64,000 nt of DNA from Haloarcula laminariae (GCF_025457605.1 NZ_JAMZFY010000002.1:496001-560000), one strand, 5' to 3'. Shown: positions 43,120-52,072, counted from the stretch's first letter. Notes: a model not told the origin generated them from the letters alone. Made by a program: numbers and translations.

Positions 43120-43497
43120 CTAGAACGGCGCTTCCGGGCCTTCGTCGTTGCCGCCCACGTCGCCGCCGCGGGAGTCGCCGCCGGGGAAGGAGGGGCTCAT
43201 GCCGCCGTCGGCGCCGCCGGCCATTCCTTCGCCGCCTTCCATGCCGGTGCGGGCGACGACCTCGCTGATTTCGGGAATCTCCTTCGTCATGCGGGTCTTG
43301 ATGGCCTGGATGGTCATCGGGGAGATGCCACAGCCGGAACAGGCCCCGCCCAGGCGGATGGTGACGCTGCCCTCTTCGCGGTCTATCTCCTCGATGGCCG
43401 CGCTGCCGCCGTGCATCTGAATCTGTGGGAAGTTCCGGCGCAGGAAGTTCGTGATTCGCTCGCGCAGGTCGTCCCCGTCCTCGGTTTCCGTGCTCAT
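43120..43497 (-). CDS. NifU C-terminal-domain Fe-S carrier
   Basis: A 125-residue protein. The NifU C-terminal domain (about 12-75) has LGGACSGCGISPMTI with Cys53 and Cys56, the two ligands that hold a [4Fe-4S] cluster between two protomers. The C-terminal 45 residues form a Gly/Met/Asp-rich tail, longer than normal for the family and low in complexity. It likely carries or delivers Fe-S clusters. The N terminus MSTETEDGDDLRERITNFLR is normal. It stands alone on its strand. Confidence 0.88.
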   Translation of the reverse strand: MSTETEDGDDLRERITNFLRRNFPQIQMHGGSAAIEEIDREEGSVTIRLGGACSGCGISPMTIQAIKTRMTKEIPEISEVVARTGMEGGEGMAGGADGGMSPSFPGGDSRGGDVGGNDEGPEAPF

Positions 43498-43673
43498 AGT
43501 AGCAAAACGTGGGGGCCGGGGAGGCTTAGACCTTTGGACTCTGACCACCCCGGGGCCGCAGACGCGCCGCGTCTGGCCGCCGAGCGAGCCGTCGCCCGGC
43601 GTCTGACGCAGGGCTGACGCGCCGAGGGGAGCCCCGTCACGTCGGGCGGTTTCACTTCCGGGCCGGTTGGCTG

Positions 43674-43682
43674 GCGTATATG
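43674..43682 (+). promoter_or_regulatory. TATA box of the zinc micro-protein at 43707
   Basis: The sequence gcgtatatg lies 25-33 bases before the ATG at 43707, which decides that start over an in-frame ATG at 43680 that would sit inside the box. Confidence 0.6.
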
Positions 43683-43706
43683 CGTCACCCGCTCCATCGG
43701 ACGGAC

Positions 43707-43853
43707 ATGTTCCAAGAACTGAAACGCCTCATCCGGCGGGGGACACGGGGTGGGCCCCTCCGGGAGTGTCGCCGCTGTGGCACGACGGTCGAGCACGCGA
43801 CCGGAGACTGTCCGGCGTGTGAGTCGACCGATATCGCACAGTATGACATCTGA
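43707..43853 (+). CDS. zinc-ribbon micro-protein
   Basis: A 48-residue protein with Cys21/Cys24 and Cys35/Cys38 (ECRRCG and DCPACES), a compact zinc ribbon preceded by a basic, amphipathic helix (FQELKRLIRRGTRGG). Small CxxC-CxxC proteins with 11-residue spacing are frequent in haloarchaea and some affect biofilm formation or swarming in Haloferax. This one is not related in sequence to the DUF7563 pair. The TATA box before it supports the start. It lies 88 bases before taw1 on the same strand. Confidence 0.7.
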   Translation: MFQELKRLIRRGTRGGPLRECRRCGTTVEHATGDCPACESTDIAQYDI

Positions 43854-43940
43854 GACGCACGTCTGCCTCCCGTCGAATCTCGGCCGCGCGGTGTCCTTGA
43901 GAGGGAAGGATGTTTGCCTCCGGCGCTGTACCAGCACGAC

Positions 43941-44924
43941 ATGAGCGACAGCGACTCGGGCGGCCCCAAGCAGGTCTCCGACCCCGACTACCACAGCCAG
44001 AACCACACGGCGGCCCAGACCTGCGGCTGGACGGCCAACGCCTTGCGGGGCGAGGGGAAATGCTACAAGTACGCCTTCTACGGCATCGAATCCCATCGCT
44101 GCATCCAGATGACGCCCGTGGTCAAGTGCAACGAGCGCTGTGTCTTCTGCTGGCGCGACCACGCCGGCCACGCCTACGAGCTGGGCGACGTGGCGTGGGA
44201 CGACCCCGCCGCCGTCGCAGACGCGAGCGTCGAACTCCAGCGGAAGCTCCTCTCGGGTTTTGGCGGCAACGACGAGGTGCCCCGAGAGGTGTTCGAGCAG
44301 GCGATGGAGCCCCGCCACGTCGCCATCTCGCTGGACGGCGAGCCGACCCTCTATCCCTATCTCCCCGAACTCATCGAGGAGTTCCACACACGCGACATCA
44401 CCACGTTCCTCGTCTCGAACGGCACCGACCCCGAGATGCTGGCCCGGTGTGACCCGACACAGCTGTACGTCTCCGTCGACGCCCCCGACCGCAAGACGTT
44501 CGACAGCACGGTGAAGGCCGTCGAGGACGACGCCTGGCACAACCTCATCGACACGCTGGACGTGCTGGCCGGGAAAGACGACACCCGCACCGTCATCCGG
44601 AGCACGCTCGTGCGCGACGAGAACATGCACCATCCGGCGTGGTACGCGGCGATGTGTGACCGGGCCGACGCCGACTTCGTGGAGCTGAAGGCGTACATGC
44701 ACGTGGGCCACTCGCGGGGCCGACTCGACAGGGAGTCGATGCCCAGCCACGAGGAGATTCTCGACTTCGCCGAGGAGATTGGGGCCTTCCTCCCCGACCA
44801 CGACACCGTCAAGGAGGTCGAACCCTCCCGCGTGGCGATGCTCGCCCGCGACGCGGACACGTGGGTCCCGAAACTGAACAAGGACAGCGAGTTCTGGGCC
44901 GACGACCCGCTGGCCGAGTACTGA
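43941..44924 (+). CDS. taw1: 4-demethylwyosine synthase (radical SAM)
   Basis: A 327-residue radical SAM enzyme that builds the tricyclic base 4-demethylwyosine from m1G37 in tRNA-Phe. The SAM-cluster motif is KCNERCVFCW with Cys63, Cys67 and Cys70; upstream Cys28, Cys41 and Cys54 match the second cluster found in TYW1. AISLDGEPTLYP and LYVSVDAPD are core strands of the radical SAM barrel. The length and N terminus are normal for archaeal Taw1. Later wyosine enzymes are not in this window. Confidence 0.93.
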   Translation: MSDSDSGGPKQVSDPDYHSQNHTAAQTCGWTANALRGEGKCYKYAFYGIESHRCIQMTPVVKCNERCVFCWRDHAGHAYELGDVAWDDPAAVADASVELQRKLLSGFGGNDEVPREVFEQAMEPRHVAISLDGEPTLYPYLPELIEEFHTRDITTFLVSNGTDPEMLARCDPTQLYVSVDAPDRKTFDSTVKAVEDDAWHNLIDTLDVLAGKDDTRTVIRSTLVRDENMHHPAWYAAMCDRADADFVELKAYMHVGHSRGRLDRESMPSHEEILDFAEEIGAFLPDHDTVKEVEPSRVAMLARDADTWVPKLNKDSEFWADDPLAEY

Positions 44925-45006
44925 CCGGACCGCAGTCCCCGACCGCGTCGTGACCGACACTATCCGGAACCGAGAGGTATACTAATCGCCACACCCGAAC
45001 GGGCGT

Positions 45007-45912
45007 GTGTCCAGCCGGCTGTACACCGTCGGTCTGTTCGCCCTGCTGGCGACGCTGTGGGGCCTATCCTTCCTGGCTATCGAGGTCGGCCTGCGCTCGC
45101 TGGAGCCGGTGCTGTTTGCGGCCTTTCGCTACGGTATCGCCGCCGTGCTCCTGCTGGGGATGGCGCTTGCCCGCCGGGAGGACTGGCGGCCCACGGGGCG
45201 GCCGGACGTCGACGCCATCGTCGGCGGCGGCGCCTTCCTCGTGGCCGGCAACGCGCTCCTGTTCGTCGGCCAGCAGACCGTTCCCAGCGGCGTCGCGGCC
45301 ATCATGCAGAGCCTCGTCCCCGTGTTGACCTCGCTGTGGGCGCTTGCCTTGCTCCCCGAGGAGCGGGTCTCGGCCGTCGGTGCGGTCGGCATCCTGCTCG
45401 GCCTCGTCGGCGTCGGCCTCATCGTCCGGCCGGACCCGGCGAACCTGCTCGGCAGCGACGCGGTCGGCCGCCTGCTCATCCTCGGGCAAGCCGCCAGCGT
45501 CGCGCTGGGCGGCGTCATCATCCAGCGGGCCGGCCCCACCCTCGACCGGGCCGCGCTCTCGGGGTGGTCCATGGCCGTCGGCGGCGCGCTCCTCTTTGCC
45601 GTCAGCGCCGCTATCGGCGAGCCGTTCGCCCTCCCCGCCACCGCGTCCGGGTGGGTCGCCGTCGCCTATCTCGGCGTGTTCGCCACGGCCGTGGCCTTCT
45701 TCATCTACTACACGCTGCTTGAGGTCCGCGGGGCGCTCGAGACCTCGCTGGTCGCCTATCTCGTGCCGGTCGTGGCGACCGTCGTCGGTATCGCCGTCCT
45801 GGGCGAGTCGATCACGCTGCCGACCGTGGTCGGCTTTCTGCTCGTCTTCGCGGGCTTTGTCCTCCTGAAACGCCGGGCTATCGGCGGCCTCCTCGTCGAC
45901 GCGCGGCGCTGA
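45007..45912 (+). CDS. EamA/DMT-family membrane transporter
   Basis: A 301-residue protein with ten predicted membrane segments arranged as two EamA repeats, typical of the drug/metabolite transporter superfamily. The short N terminus precedes the first segment (LLATLWGLSFLAIEVGLRSL, a canonical start) and the second repeat starts near residue 155. Substrates may be metabolites or nucleoside-type compounds; none can be assigned. A GTG at 45007 is the only start that includes the first segment. It is followed by the rbkR-ribB operon, with 72 bases between. Confidence 0.85.
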   Translation: MSSRLYTVGLFALLATLWGLSFLAIEVGLRSLEPVLFAAFRYGIAAVLLLGMALARREDWRPTGRPDVDAIVGGGAFLVAGNALLFVGQQTVPSGVAAIMQSLVPVLTSLWALALLPEERVSAVGAVGILLGLVGVGLIVRPDPANLLGSDAVGRLLILGQAASVALGGVIIQRAGPTLDRAALSGWSMAVGGALLFAVSAAIGEPFALPATASGWVAVAYLGVFATAVAFFIYYTLLEVRGALETSLVAYLVPVVATVVGIAVLGESITLPTVVGFLLVFAGFVLLKRRAIGGLLVDARR

Positions 45913-45952
45913 CGGCCCTGTCCCAATTGTGTGACGAGTTCCATCTTCGATA

Positions 45953-45966
45953 TGCTTATCCGGATA
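45953..45966 (+). promoter_or_regulatory. TATA box of rbkR overlapped by a 10-bp palindrome
   Basis: The box tgcttatcc lies 24-32 bases before the ATG at 45985. A perfect palindrome tatccggata (45957-45966) overlaps its 3' half, so a protein binding there would block TBP. RbkR proteins are known to regulate riboflavin genes by binding operators in their promoters, so this is a candidate autoregulatory operator; the real RbkR motif of haloarchaea was not checked. Confidence 0.5.
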
Positions 45967-45984
45967 TACGCCGTAGACGGTGGT

Positions 45985-46683
45985 ATGGCTGAATCATCGG
46001 GACGGGTCGTGGGGCGGGACGAACTCGCGACGCTGAAGCTGCTCGCGCTCGACGGCGCTCTGGACGAGCCGACGAAGGTCTCCTGTGCGGACCTGGCCGG
46101 CCGGCTCGACGCGTCCAACCAGACGGCCTCCCGGCGCCTCCAGCGCCTGGAAGACGCCGACCTGGTCGACCGCGACATGCTGGGCGACGGGCAGGTTGTC
46201 AGCATCACCGACGCGGGCGAGCGGCGCCTCCAGTCCGAGTACGCCGACTACCGCCGCATCTTCGAGTCCGACGCCAGCGTCCACCTGCAGGGGCTCGTCA
46301 CCTCCGGGATGGGCGAGGGACGCCACTACATCACGCTGCCGGGCTACATGAAACAGTTCATCGACCGCCTCGACTACGAGCCCTTCGCCGGGACGCTCAA
46401 CCTGGAACTGACCGACGACAGCGTCCGCAGACGCGCCCGCCTGGGCGCGCTGGAGCCCGTCACCATCGAGGGGTGGGAGGACGACGAACGCACCTACGGC
46501 CCGGCCTACTGCTACCCCGTCTCCGTCGAGAGCGGCGACGGCGAGTACGAGCCGGCCCACATCATCGCGCCGGAGCGCACCCACCACGGCGAGGAGAAGG
46601 TGGAGATAATCGCGCCGGAGAAGCTCCGCGACATCCTCGAACTCGAAGACGGCGACGAGGTGACTGTCCATGTCTCGGAGTGA
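45985..46683 (+). CDS. rbkR: RbkR: HTH regulator fused to CTP-dependent riboflavin kinase
   Basis: A 232-residue two-domain protein. Residues 1-90 form a MarR/winged-helix type DNA-binding domain ([40 protein letters not shown]). Residues 95-232 form the archaeal CTP-dependent riboflavin kinase: [29 protein letters not shown] with catalytic residues, and the C-terminal [19 protein letters not shown]. It makes FMN from riboflavin with CTP and represses or activates riboflavin genes, as shown for other archaeal RbkR proteins. It overlaps ribB by 14 bases, so both are cotranscribed. Confidence 0.93.
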   Translation: MAESSGRVVGRDELATLKLLALDGALDEPTKVSCADLAGRLDASNQTASRRLQRLEDADLVDRDMLGDGQVVSITDAGERRLQSEYADYRRIFESDASVHLQGLVTSGMGEGRHYITLPGYMKQFIDRLDYEPFAGTLNLELTDDSVRRRARLGALEPVTIEGWEDDERTYGPAYCYPVSVESGDGEYEPAHIIAPERTHHGEEKVEIIAPEKLRDILELEDGDEVTVHVSE

Positions 46684-47338
46684 GTCCGCCGACGCCGACA
46701 CCGCACAGGCCGCCGTCGACGCCTTCGCCCGCGGCGAGCCGGTGCTGATTCACGACGCCGCCGACCGGGAGGGCGAGACCGACATCGTCTATCCCGCGGG
46801 CTCGGTCACCCCCGAGGCCGTCGCCCGGATGCGCAACGACGCCGGCGGGCTAATCTGTGCCGCGCTCTCGGACGCCGCGGCCGACGCGCTGGAACTCCCC
46901 TTCATGCAGGACGTGCTCGACCACCCGACGAGCGCCGACCACGAACTCGCCTACGACGAGCGCTCCTCCTTCTCGCTGACGGTGAACCACCGCGACACGT
47001 TCACCGGCGTCACCGACGACGACCGCTCGCTGACAATCACGGAGCTGGCCGCGCTTGCGGCCGACCCGGACCCCGAGGCCTTCGCCGAGTCGTTCCGTTC
47101 GCCCGGCCACGTCCACCTGCTGCGGGCCGCGCCGGACCTGCTCGCGGACCGCGAGGGCCACACCGAACTGGGCATCGCGCTGGCGGCGGCCGCCGACCAG
47201 CCGCCCGCCGTCGTGGTCTGTGAGATGCTCGACGACGAGACCGGCGGCGCGCTCTCGCCGGCCGACGCGCGGGCCTACGCGCGAGAGCAGGGGCTCCACT
47301 ACATCGAGGGACGGGCCATCGTCTCCGCGCTGGCGTGA
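46670..47338 (+). CDS. ribB: 3,4-dihydroxy-2-butanone 4-phosphate synthase
   Basis: A 222-residue RibB that turns ribulose 5-phosphate into the four-carbon unit of riboflavin. The catalytic stretch is [12 protein letters not shown] (acidic residues at 32-39), with [31 protein letters not shown] and the HTELGIALA segment; the closing [14 protein letters not shown] is normal. The ribulose 5-phosphate could come from the RpiA reaction encoded at 6210. It overlaps rbkR and is likely under its control. Confidence 0.95.
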   Translation: MSRSESADADTAQAAVDAFARGEPVLIHDAADREGETDIVYPAGSVTPEAVARMRNDAGGLICAALSDAAADALELPFMQDVLDHPTSADHELAYDERSSFSLTVNHRDTFTGVTDDDRSLTITELAALAADPDPEAFAESFRSPGHVHLLRAAPDLLADREGHTELGIALAAAADQPPAVVVCEMLDDETGGALSPADARAYAREQGLHYIEGRAIVSALA

Positions 47339-47366
47339 CGCACCTGCGAAAACCGCGGTCGACCGG

Positions 47367-48401
47367 TCAGTAACTGGCCGAGTCGCGCTCGACCAGCGAC
47401 CGGAGCTCCTCGGTGGTCCGCTCGACGGAGGCCGTCACGGTCGCCCCGTCGCGTTCGACCGCCACGTCGCCGACGATGTCGGCGACTGTCGCGTCCTGTA
47501 GCTTCGATTCGAGGCGGTCCCGAAGCCGCGAGACCAGGCTCGTCACGTCGCTCGCGGCAGCGATGTCGCTCGCGTCCAGCGTCGTCTCAAGCCCCCGAAC
47601 GTCGCCGTCGCGGTAGACGGCGCCGCCGAGCGTGCTGACGTGGTCGAGCGGGGTGAGGTCTATCGACCGCCCGCCGCCGACGTCGACACTCGCGGGGACG
47701 GCGTCGTTGTCGCTCGGGTCCGGGAGCCGGCCGGCGAACCGAACGGGGCCGTCGCGGGTGTCCGCGAACGCGCCCTCGAGCCGCTCGCTGGCGGCCGCGG
47801 CCTCGCCGTTGCGCACGTCGACCGCGTCGTAGACGGCCGCTTCGGTCCCGACGACGACGCGGTCCGACCCGAGCCCGCCGACCCACGGTCCGTCCGCGGA
47901 CTCCGGCTCGTACACGACCGTCCCGGACGCGTCCAGCTCGGTAAAGGCGACGTTGTCCAGGTTCGCTATCCCGGACTTGATGTCCTCGGCGCTCAGCTCG
48001 GCGTTGAGGACGACGCCGGCGTAGCCGTCGAACAGTTCGCTACCGTCGGCGCCGACGTCGCCGAAGGCGGTCGCGCGGTGGACCTTCTCGGGGTCGGTGT
48101 CGAACTCCGCTTTCACGTCGGCGAGCAGCGCGTCGACGTCGCGTGGGCTCTCGGCGGTGACCTCGGCGGACGCGTACTGCGTGCGCTGTTGCAGGGCGGC
48201 AGTGGTCAGCGTTCGCAGCCCGTCGTCCTGACGGAGGAGGTCAATGTTCGCGTCAATGAGTCCGTCCGCAGTCGTGGGGACAACGTCGGGCGGAGCAGTC
48301 GACGGGGCCGGGTTGTGGCGACCGGCCACTGTACCGATGGCCGTCGCCGACGCGAGGCCGGCGATGACCTGGAGGGTGTCTCGTCTAGCTATCTCTTTCA
48401 C
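47367..48401 (-). CDS. Tat-exported protein, paralogue of the 48613 product
   Basis: A 344-residue secreted protein. The Tat-type signal (RRDTLQVIAGLASATAIGTV) has no lipobox Cys; the mature part starts near residue 28 with a Pro/Thr/Ala-rich stretch. Two related halves of alpha/beta type follow, with GLGSDRVVVGTEAAVYDAVD beginning the second. It shares this order (Tat signal, two-part domain, later strand pattern DRVVVGT/TDAVVF and FA-x-x-LL/LEGAFA) with the divergently encoded lipoprotein at 48613, so they are likely paralogues. No enzymatic motif is seen. Function unknown; surface or periplasm-like location is inferred. Confidence 0.65.
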   Translation of the reverse strand: MKEIARRDTLQVIAGLASATAIGTVAGRHNPAPSTAPPDVVPTTADGLIDANIDLLRQDDGLRTLTTAALQQRTQYASAEVTAESPRDVDALLADVKAEFDTDPEKVHRATAFGDVGADGSELFDGYAGVVLNAELSAEDIKSGIANLDNVAFTELDASGTVVYEPESADGPWVGGLGSDRVVVGTEAAVYDAVDVRNGEAAAASERLEGAFADTRDGPVRFAGRLPDPSDNDAVPASVDVGGGRSIDLTPLDHVSTLGGAVYRDGDVRGLETTLDASDIAAASDVTSLVSRLRDRLESKLQDATVADIVGDVAVERDGATVTASVERTTEELRSLVERDSASY

Positions 48402-48612
48402 GACGGCTACTACTCACGCCTAGCCTTCAATTTACTGGAATGTACGGCGCACGGAACTACCCACTGCGGGACGGCTGGGTGGCCGTGTCCCGCCGGCAAT
48501 CTCCCGTATACCGCCTCACTTGCGTTCGCTTCCGTACCAGCCTGCCGGTCGCTCCGTCCGCTATCCTGTCAGATGGATACTTTCTTGCCGTTCGTCCACT
48601 ACCGTACGCTCC

Positions 48613-49635
48613 ATGTGTGCTCGCCCGTCCCGCAGACGACTGTTACGAACGCTCGGGCTCGCGGCAGTCGGCGGTCTGGCCGGCTGCTCCGGCGGCGGCC
48701 AGGAGCGGACCCCGACGGCGCACACGGACACGCCGGCCGGTCCCCGACGGTCGGTCGACCTCCCCCCGTACGCGACCTTCGTCCCGGACACCACCGACGC
48801 CGTGCTGGTGACGATGTCCGACCGCCGGGTCGATTCGGGGCATCAGGTCGGCAGTCCGCCCGAGACGGTTCGGGACCCGCTCCGGTACGCGTCCATGACG
48901 GCCGCGTACGTCGGGGCGCTGCTCGAGTTGAGCGTCTACGGGACCGACTTCGGGTTCGAACGCGGCCGGCTCGACGTCTCCGGGCTGAGGCGGGCGCTGA
49001 CTGTCGATACCGTCGGGGTGCTGGAACTTCCGGTCGACCTCGCCGGGGCGATAGCGGACGCCAAGGACGGGGCCGGGACCGTGCGATTCGAGGGGGAGGG
49101 GCGCGCGGTCATCGCGAACGCCGACGGCGCCGTCGCCGGGCTGACGACCGACGCGGTGGTGTTCACGCCCCCGCGGCTCGACACCGAGTCGCCGGACCGC
49201 ATCCGCGAGATAGTCGACACGCGGGCCGGCGCCAGACGGCCGAAACACGAGGCCGACGACGGGTTCGCGTCGCTGCTCGCCGAGGCCGACGCCACCGGGA
49301 GCCTCGCCTGCGGCTACGCGCCCGACAGCGCGGTCGAGACGCTGGCCCGCGGGCGGGCCGCGTCCAGCCCGGTCTCCCTCCCGACCGACGGGTTCGGTTC
49401 GGCGACCGGCGCGGTGTTCCGCATCGACCTCGACAACGGCGAGCCGCCCCAGCCCGCGAGCGCCGTCATGCGGTTCTCCGACGGCGCCACGCCCGACTCG
49501 TCGGCGACGGCGTCGGTCGGCTCGGCGGCGACGGACCGGGCCGTCAGTCGCGGCGGGGGGACCGTCCGGATAACGGGGACGTACGGCTGGGACGCGCTCA
49601 GCGAGTTCGAGGGGAGCCTCCTCGACGGGCTGTAG
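48613..49635 (+). CDS. Tat-type lipoprotein, paralogue of the 47367 product
   Basis: A 340-residue secreted lipoprotein. The signal RRRLLRTLGLAAVGGLAGCS has a twin-arginine n-region and a lipobox (GLAGC). A Thr-rich linker leads into a two-part domain: ATFVPDTTDAVLVTMSDRRV at the start and TDAVVFTPPRLDTESPDRIR at the middle, followed by GFASLLAEADATGSLACGY. The gene is divergent from its likely paralogue with about 210 bases between starts. The ATG at 48613 gives the signal directly; earlier in-frame starts would add a long basic run. I do not know its function. Confidence 0.65.
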   Translation: MCARPSRRRLLRTLGLAAVGGLAGCSGGGQERTPTAHTDTPAGPRRSVDLPPYATFVPDTTDAVLVTMSDRRVDSGHQVGSPPETVRDPLRYASMTAAYVGALLELSVYGTDFGFERGRLDVSGLRRALTVDTVGVLELPVDLAGAIADAKDGAGTVRFEGEGRAVIANADGAVAGLTTDAVVFTPPRLDTESPDRIREIVDTRAGARRPKHEADDGFASLLAEADATGSLACGYAPDSAVETLARGRAASSPVSLPTDGFGSATGAVFRIDLDNGEPPQPASAVMRFSDGATPDSSATASVGSAATDRAVSRGGGTVRITGTYGWDALSEFEGSLLDGL

Positions 49636-49813
49636 TCCGCCCGTACCCGCTTCCGCGCCCGCTCGGAGGTGTTCGCGGTGGCGGCGTCCCGGCGTGGTCA
49701 CGCGTTCCGAGCCGAGTAAGCCCGCGCTGTCGCCGCCGTCGTGCCCCTGTGTCGAGCTTACCGCTCGCTACGGCGGTAATAACAAACCGTATTTGCGACG
49801 GTGTTCCGTCCGT

Positions 49814-51997
49814 ATGGAACAGGATTCCAACGGATACCGACGGTCGTATCGTAGACTCGCCACACTGGCAGTCGTTCTGAGTGTCGCTCTGGTACCGCTG
49901 AGCGGACTCGGCGCTGCCCAGCAGGCCGACGCGGCGGGGAACCAGTCCTACGTCGCCGTCCAGGGCGAGGAGTGCACTCCCATCACGTCGTTCTCTGACA
50001 ACAAGTCCGCGCTCGCGTACTACGACTACCGACTCCCGGAGAACTTCTCGGACAACCCCTCGGTGAACCAGACGGGAGACATCTTCGGCTCGGGAGGAAC
50101 GGCAGCCCTCCAGGAGCCGAACACGAGCGCCGTCTTCCTGTACACCGATACCGCGAACAACACCACGTCTCTCGTGTTCGTCCACGGCGAGGTAGAGGAC
50201 GGTAGCGGCGGCGCGGCCACGTTCAACATCACCGGCCTGCCGGAGGACGGCAACTGGACGGTCCGCGACGACGACTTCAACGACACCATGAGCCTCGACA
50301 ACTGGACTGTCAACGGCACGCAGTCCGTCGTCGACTGGGCCTGGCCCTCGGAGACGACTGACGGCGGTGTCTACTCCAACGTCAGCCAGGACACGAACGT
50401 CACCATCGAGCCGGCGTTCAACGAAGAGGCCGAACTGTTCGGCGAGGCCAACAACGGCACCGTCGATACGTGGCAGGTAATCTCGAACGAATCGGACAAC
50501 ACCACCATTTCGAACGAATCGGACGGCATGAACGAATCGGACGGTATGAACGAGTCGGTCAACGTCACCCGGACCGACCTGGTGATGAACGAGTCGCTCC
50601 AGATTTCGGGCGGTACCTGCGAGGACGTCGCTAATGGTACCGACGGCGACGACGCTGACACCGACGGTGGTGCCACGGACGACGCTGACTCCGATGGCGA
50701 TGCCACGGACGACACTGACTCCGATGGCGATGACACCGACGACAGCGAGACGAACGAGACCGCGACGGTCGCGTTCGACGACCAGGAGACCGACGGCACG
50801 ACCGTCACGGTCCAGAACGTGACGGTTCCCGAGGACGGCTACGTCGCCATCCACAACGACAGCCTGCTCGACGGTGACGCAGTCGGGAGCGTCATCGGCG
50901 TCTCCGACTACCTCGAAGCCGGCAGCTACGACAACCTCTCTGTCGAACTGTTCGACGTCCCGGGCGCCGACTTCGACGAGTCGGAGCTGACCGAGAACGC
51001 GACGCTCATCGCGATGCCCCACGAGGAGACGAGCGGCGACGAGAGCTACGACTTCGTCAGCAGTAACGGCGCCGACGACGGGCCCTACACCGACAACGGA
51101 ACGCCGGTGACCGACGATGCCAACGTCACTATCGCCAACGATACTGACGACAACGAGACGAACGAGACTGCGACGGTCACGTTCGATGACCAGGAGACCG
51201 ACGGTACGAGCGTTACCGTCCAGAACGTGATGGTGCCCAACGACGGTTACGTCGCCATCCACAACGACAGCCTGCTCGACGGTGACGCAGTCGGGAGCGT
51301 CATCGGCGTCTCCGACTACCTCGAAGCCGGCAGCTACGACAGCCTCACCGTCGAACTGTTCGACGTTCCGGGCGCCGAATTCGACGAGTCGGAACTGACC
51401 GAGAACGGGACACTCATCGCGATGCCCCACGAGGAGACGAGCGGCGACGAGAGCTACGACTTCGTCAGCAGTAACGGCGCCGACGACGGTCCCTACACCG
51501 ACAACGGGACGCCGGTGACCGACGATGCCAACGTCACGGTCGTCAACGATACCGACGACAACGTGACTGAGACGCCAGAAGAGGACACTCCAGTAGACGA
51601 CACGCCTGTTGATTCCCCGGAAACGGACACCCCAGCAGACGACACGCCGACTGACACGCCGGCAGACGACACGCCAACTGACACGCCGGAAGACGACACG
51701 CCGACCGACACCCCGGCAGACGATACGCCGACCGACACCCCGGCAGACGATACGCCGACCGACACGCCGGAAGACGACACGCCAACTGACACGCCGGAAG
51801 ACGACACGCCGACCGATACGCCGGCAGATGACACGCCGGAAGACGACACGCCAACCGACACGCCGGAAGACGATACGCCAACTGACACTCCAGTAGACGA
51901 CACGCCGACTGACACCCCGGAAGACGACACGCCGGTGGACGACGATGACGAGGTGACGCCCACCGACGACGGCTCGCCCGCTCCGCTCTCCGGATAG
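49814..51997 (+). CDS. large secreted surface protein with duplicated DUF7282-like domains and a TPxDD tract
   Basis: A 727-residue acidic exported protein. Parts in order: a Sec signal peptide (about 12-35, RRLATLAVVLSVALVPLSG), an N-terminal domain of about 240 residues rich in N-glycosylation sequons, a stretch of Asp/Thr/Asn repeats (about 275-312), two nearly identical domains of 136 residues (312-447 and 448-583) that match the DUF7282 pattern VTVQNVTVPEDGYVAIHN...GSVIGVSDYLEAG, and a low-complexity tail of TPTDTPxDDTP units (about 585-715). Unlike most haloarchaeal proteins of this type it ends DDGSPAPLSG with no PGF-CTERM segment. A TATA-like box around 49784-49792 supports the ATG. 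Confidence 0.8.
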   Translation: MEQDSNGYRRSYRRLATLAVVLSVALVPLSGLGAAQQADAAGNQSYVAVQGEECTPITSFSDNKSALAYYDYRLPENFSDNPSVNQTGDIFGSGGTAALQEPNTSAVFLYTDTANNTTSLVFVHGEVEDGSGGAATFNITGLPEDGNWTVRDDDFNDTMSLDNWTVNGTQSVVDWAWPSETTDGGVYSNVSQDTNVTIEPAFNEEAELFGEANNGTVDTWQVISNESDNTTISNESDGMNESDGMNESVNVTRTDLVMNESLQISGGTCEDVANGTDGDDADTDGGATDDADSDGDATDDTDSDGDDTDDSETNETATVAFDDQETDGTTVTVQNVTVPEDGYVAIHNDSLLDGDAVGSVIGVSDYLEAGSYDNLSVELFDVPGADFDESELTENATLIAMPHEETSGDESYDFVSSNGADDGPYTDNGTPVTDDANVTIANDTDDNETNETATVTFDDQETDGTSVTVQNVMVPNDGYVAIHNDSLLDGDAVGSVIGVSDYLEAGSYDSLTVELFDVPGAEFDESELTENGTLIAMPHEETSGDESYDFVSSNGADDGPYTDNGTPVTDDANVTVVNDTDDNVTETPEEDTPVDDTPVDSPETDTPADDTPTDTPADDTPTDTPEDDTPTDTPADDTPTDTPADDTPTDTPEDDTPTDTPEDDTPTDTPADDTPEDDTPTDTPEDDTPTDTPVDDTPTDTPEDDTPVDDDDEVTPTDDGSPAPLSG
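50747..51154. repeat. 408-bp tandem repeat unit 1 (DUF7282-like domain)
   Basis: First of two in-tandem units of 136 codons. The middle parts (for example caacgacagcctgctcgacg) are identical in the two units and differences are scattered single bases, so the duplication is recent or kept uniform by conversion. Confidence 0.85.
51155..51562. repeat. 408-bp tandem repeat unit 2 (DUF7282-like domain)
   Basis: Second unit, directly following the first, and running into the TPxDD tract. It differs by a few silent changes and some replacements near its start (FDDQETDGTS against FDDQETDGTT). Confidence 0.85.
51577..51942. repeat. TPxDD low-complexity repeat tract
   Basis: About 366 bases encode repeating TP-[AVE]-DD and TPTD units built from short variants of gacacgccgac-type DNA words. 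Frequent internal identity makes it prone to slippage. On the protein it gives an acidic, Pro/Thr-rich, probably extended and O-glycosylated stalk. Confidence 0.85.
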
Positions 51998-52012
51998 CGG
52001 CCGGGCTGTCCC

Positions 52013-52022
52013 ACTCTTTTTT
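52013..52022 (+). terminator. T-run terminator after the surface-protein gene
   Basis: A tract of six Ts (actcttttt-type) about 20 bases after the stop codon at 51997, a typical archaeal termination signal. Confidence 0.55.
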
Positions 52023-52072
52023 CGTGTCGTCGGGCGGACACGGTTGTGAACGGTCGACACGGACCGTCAACA

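Noticed and set aside
51577-51942. Possible CRISPR-like array from regular short repeats
   Set aside because: The repeats are in frame, code for TPxDD units, vary gradually and lack unique spacers of constant size. No cas genes are near.
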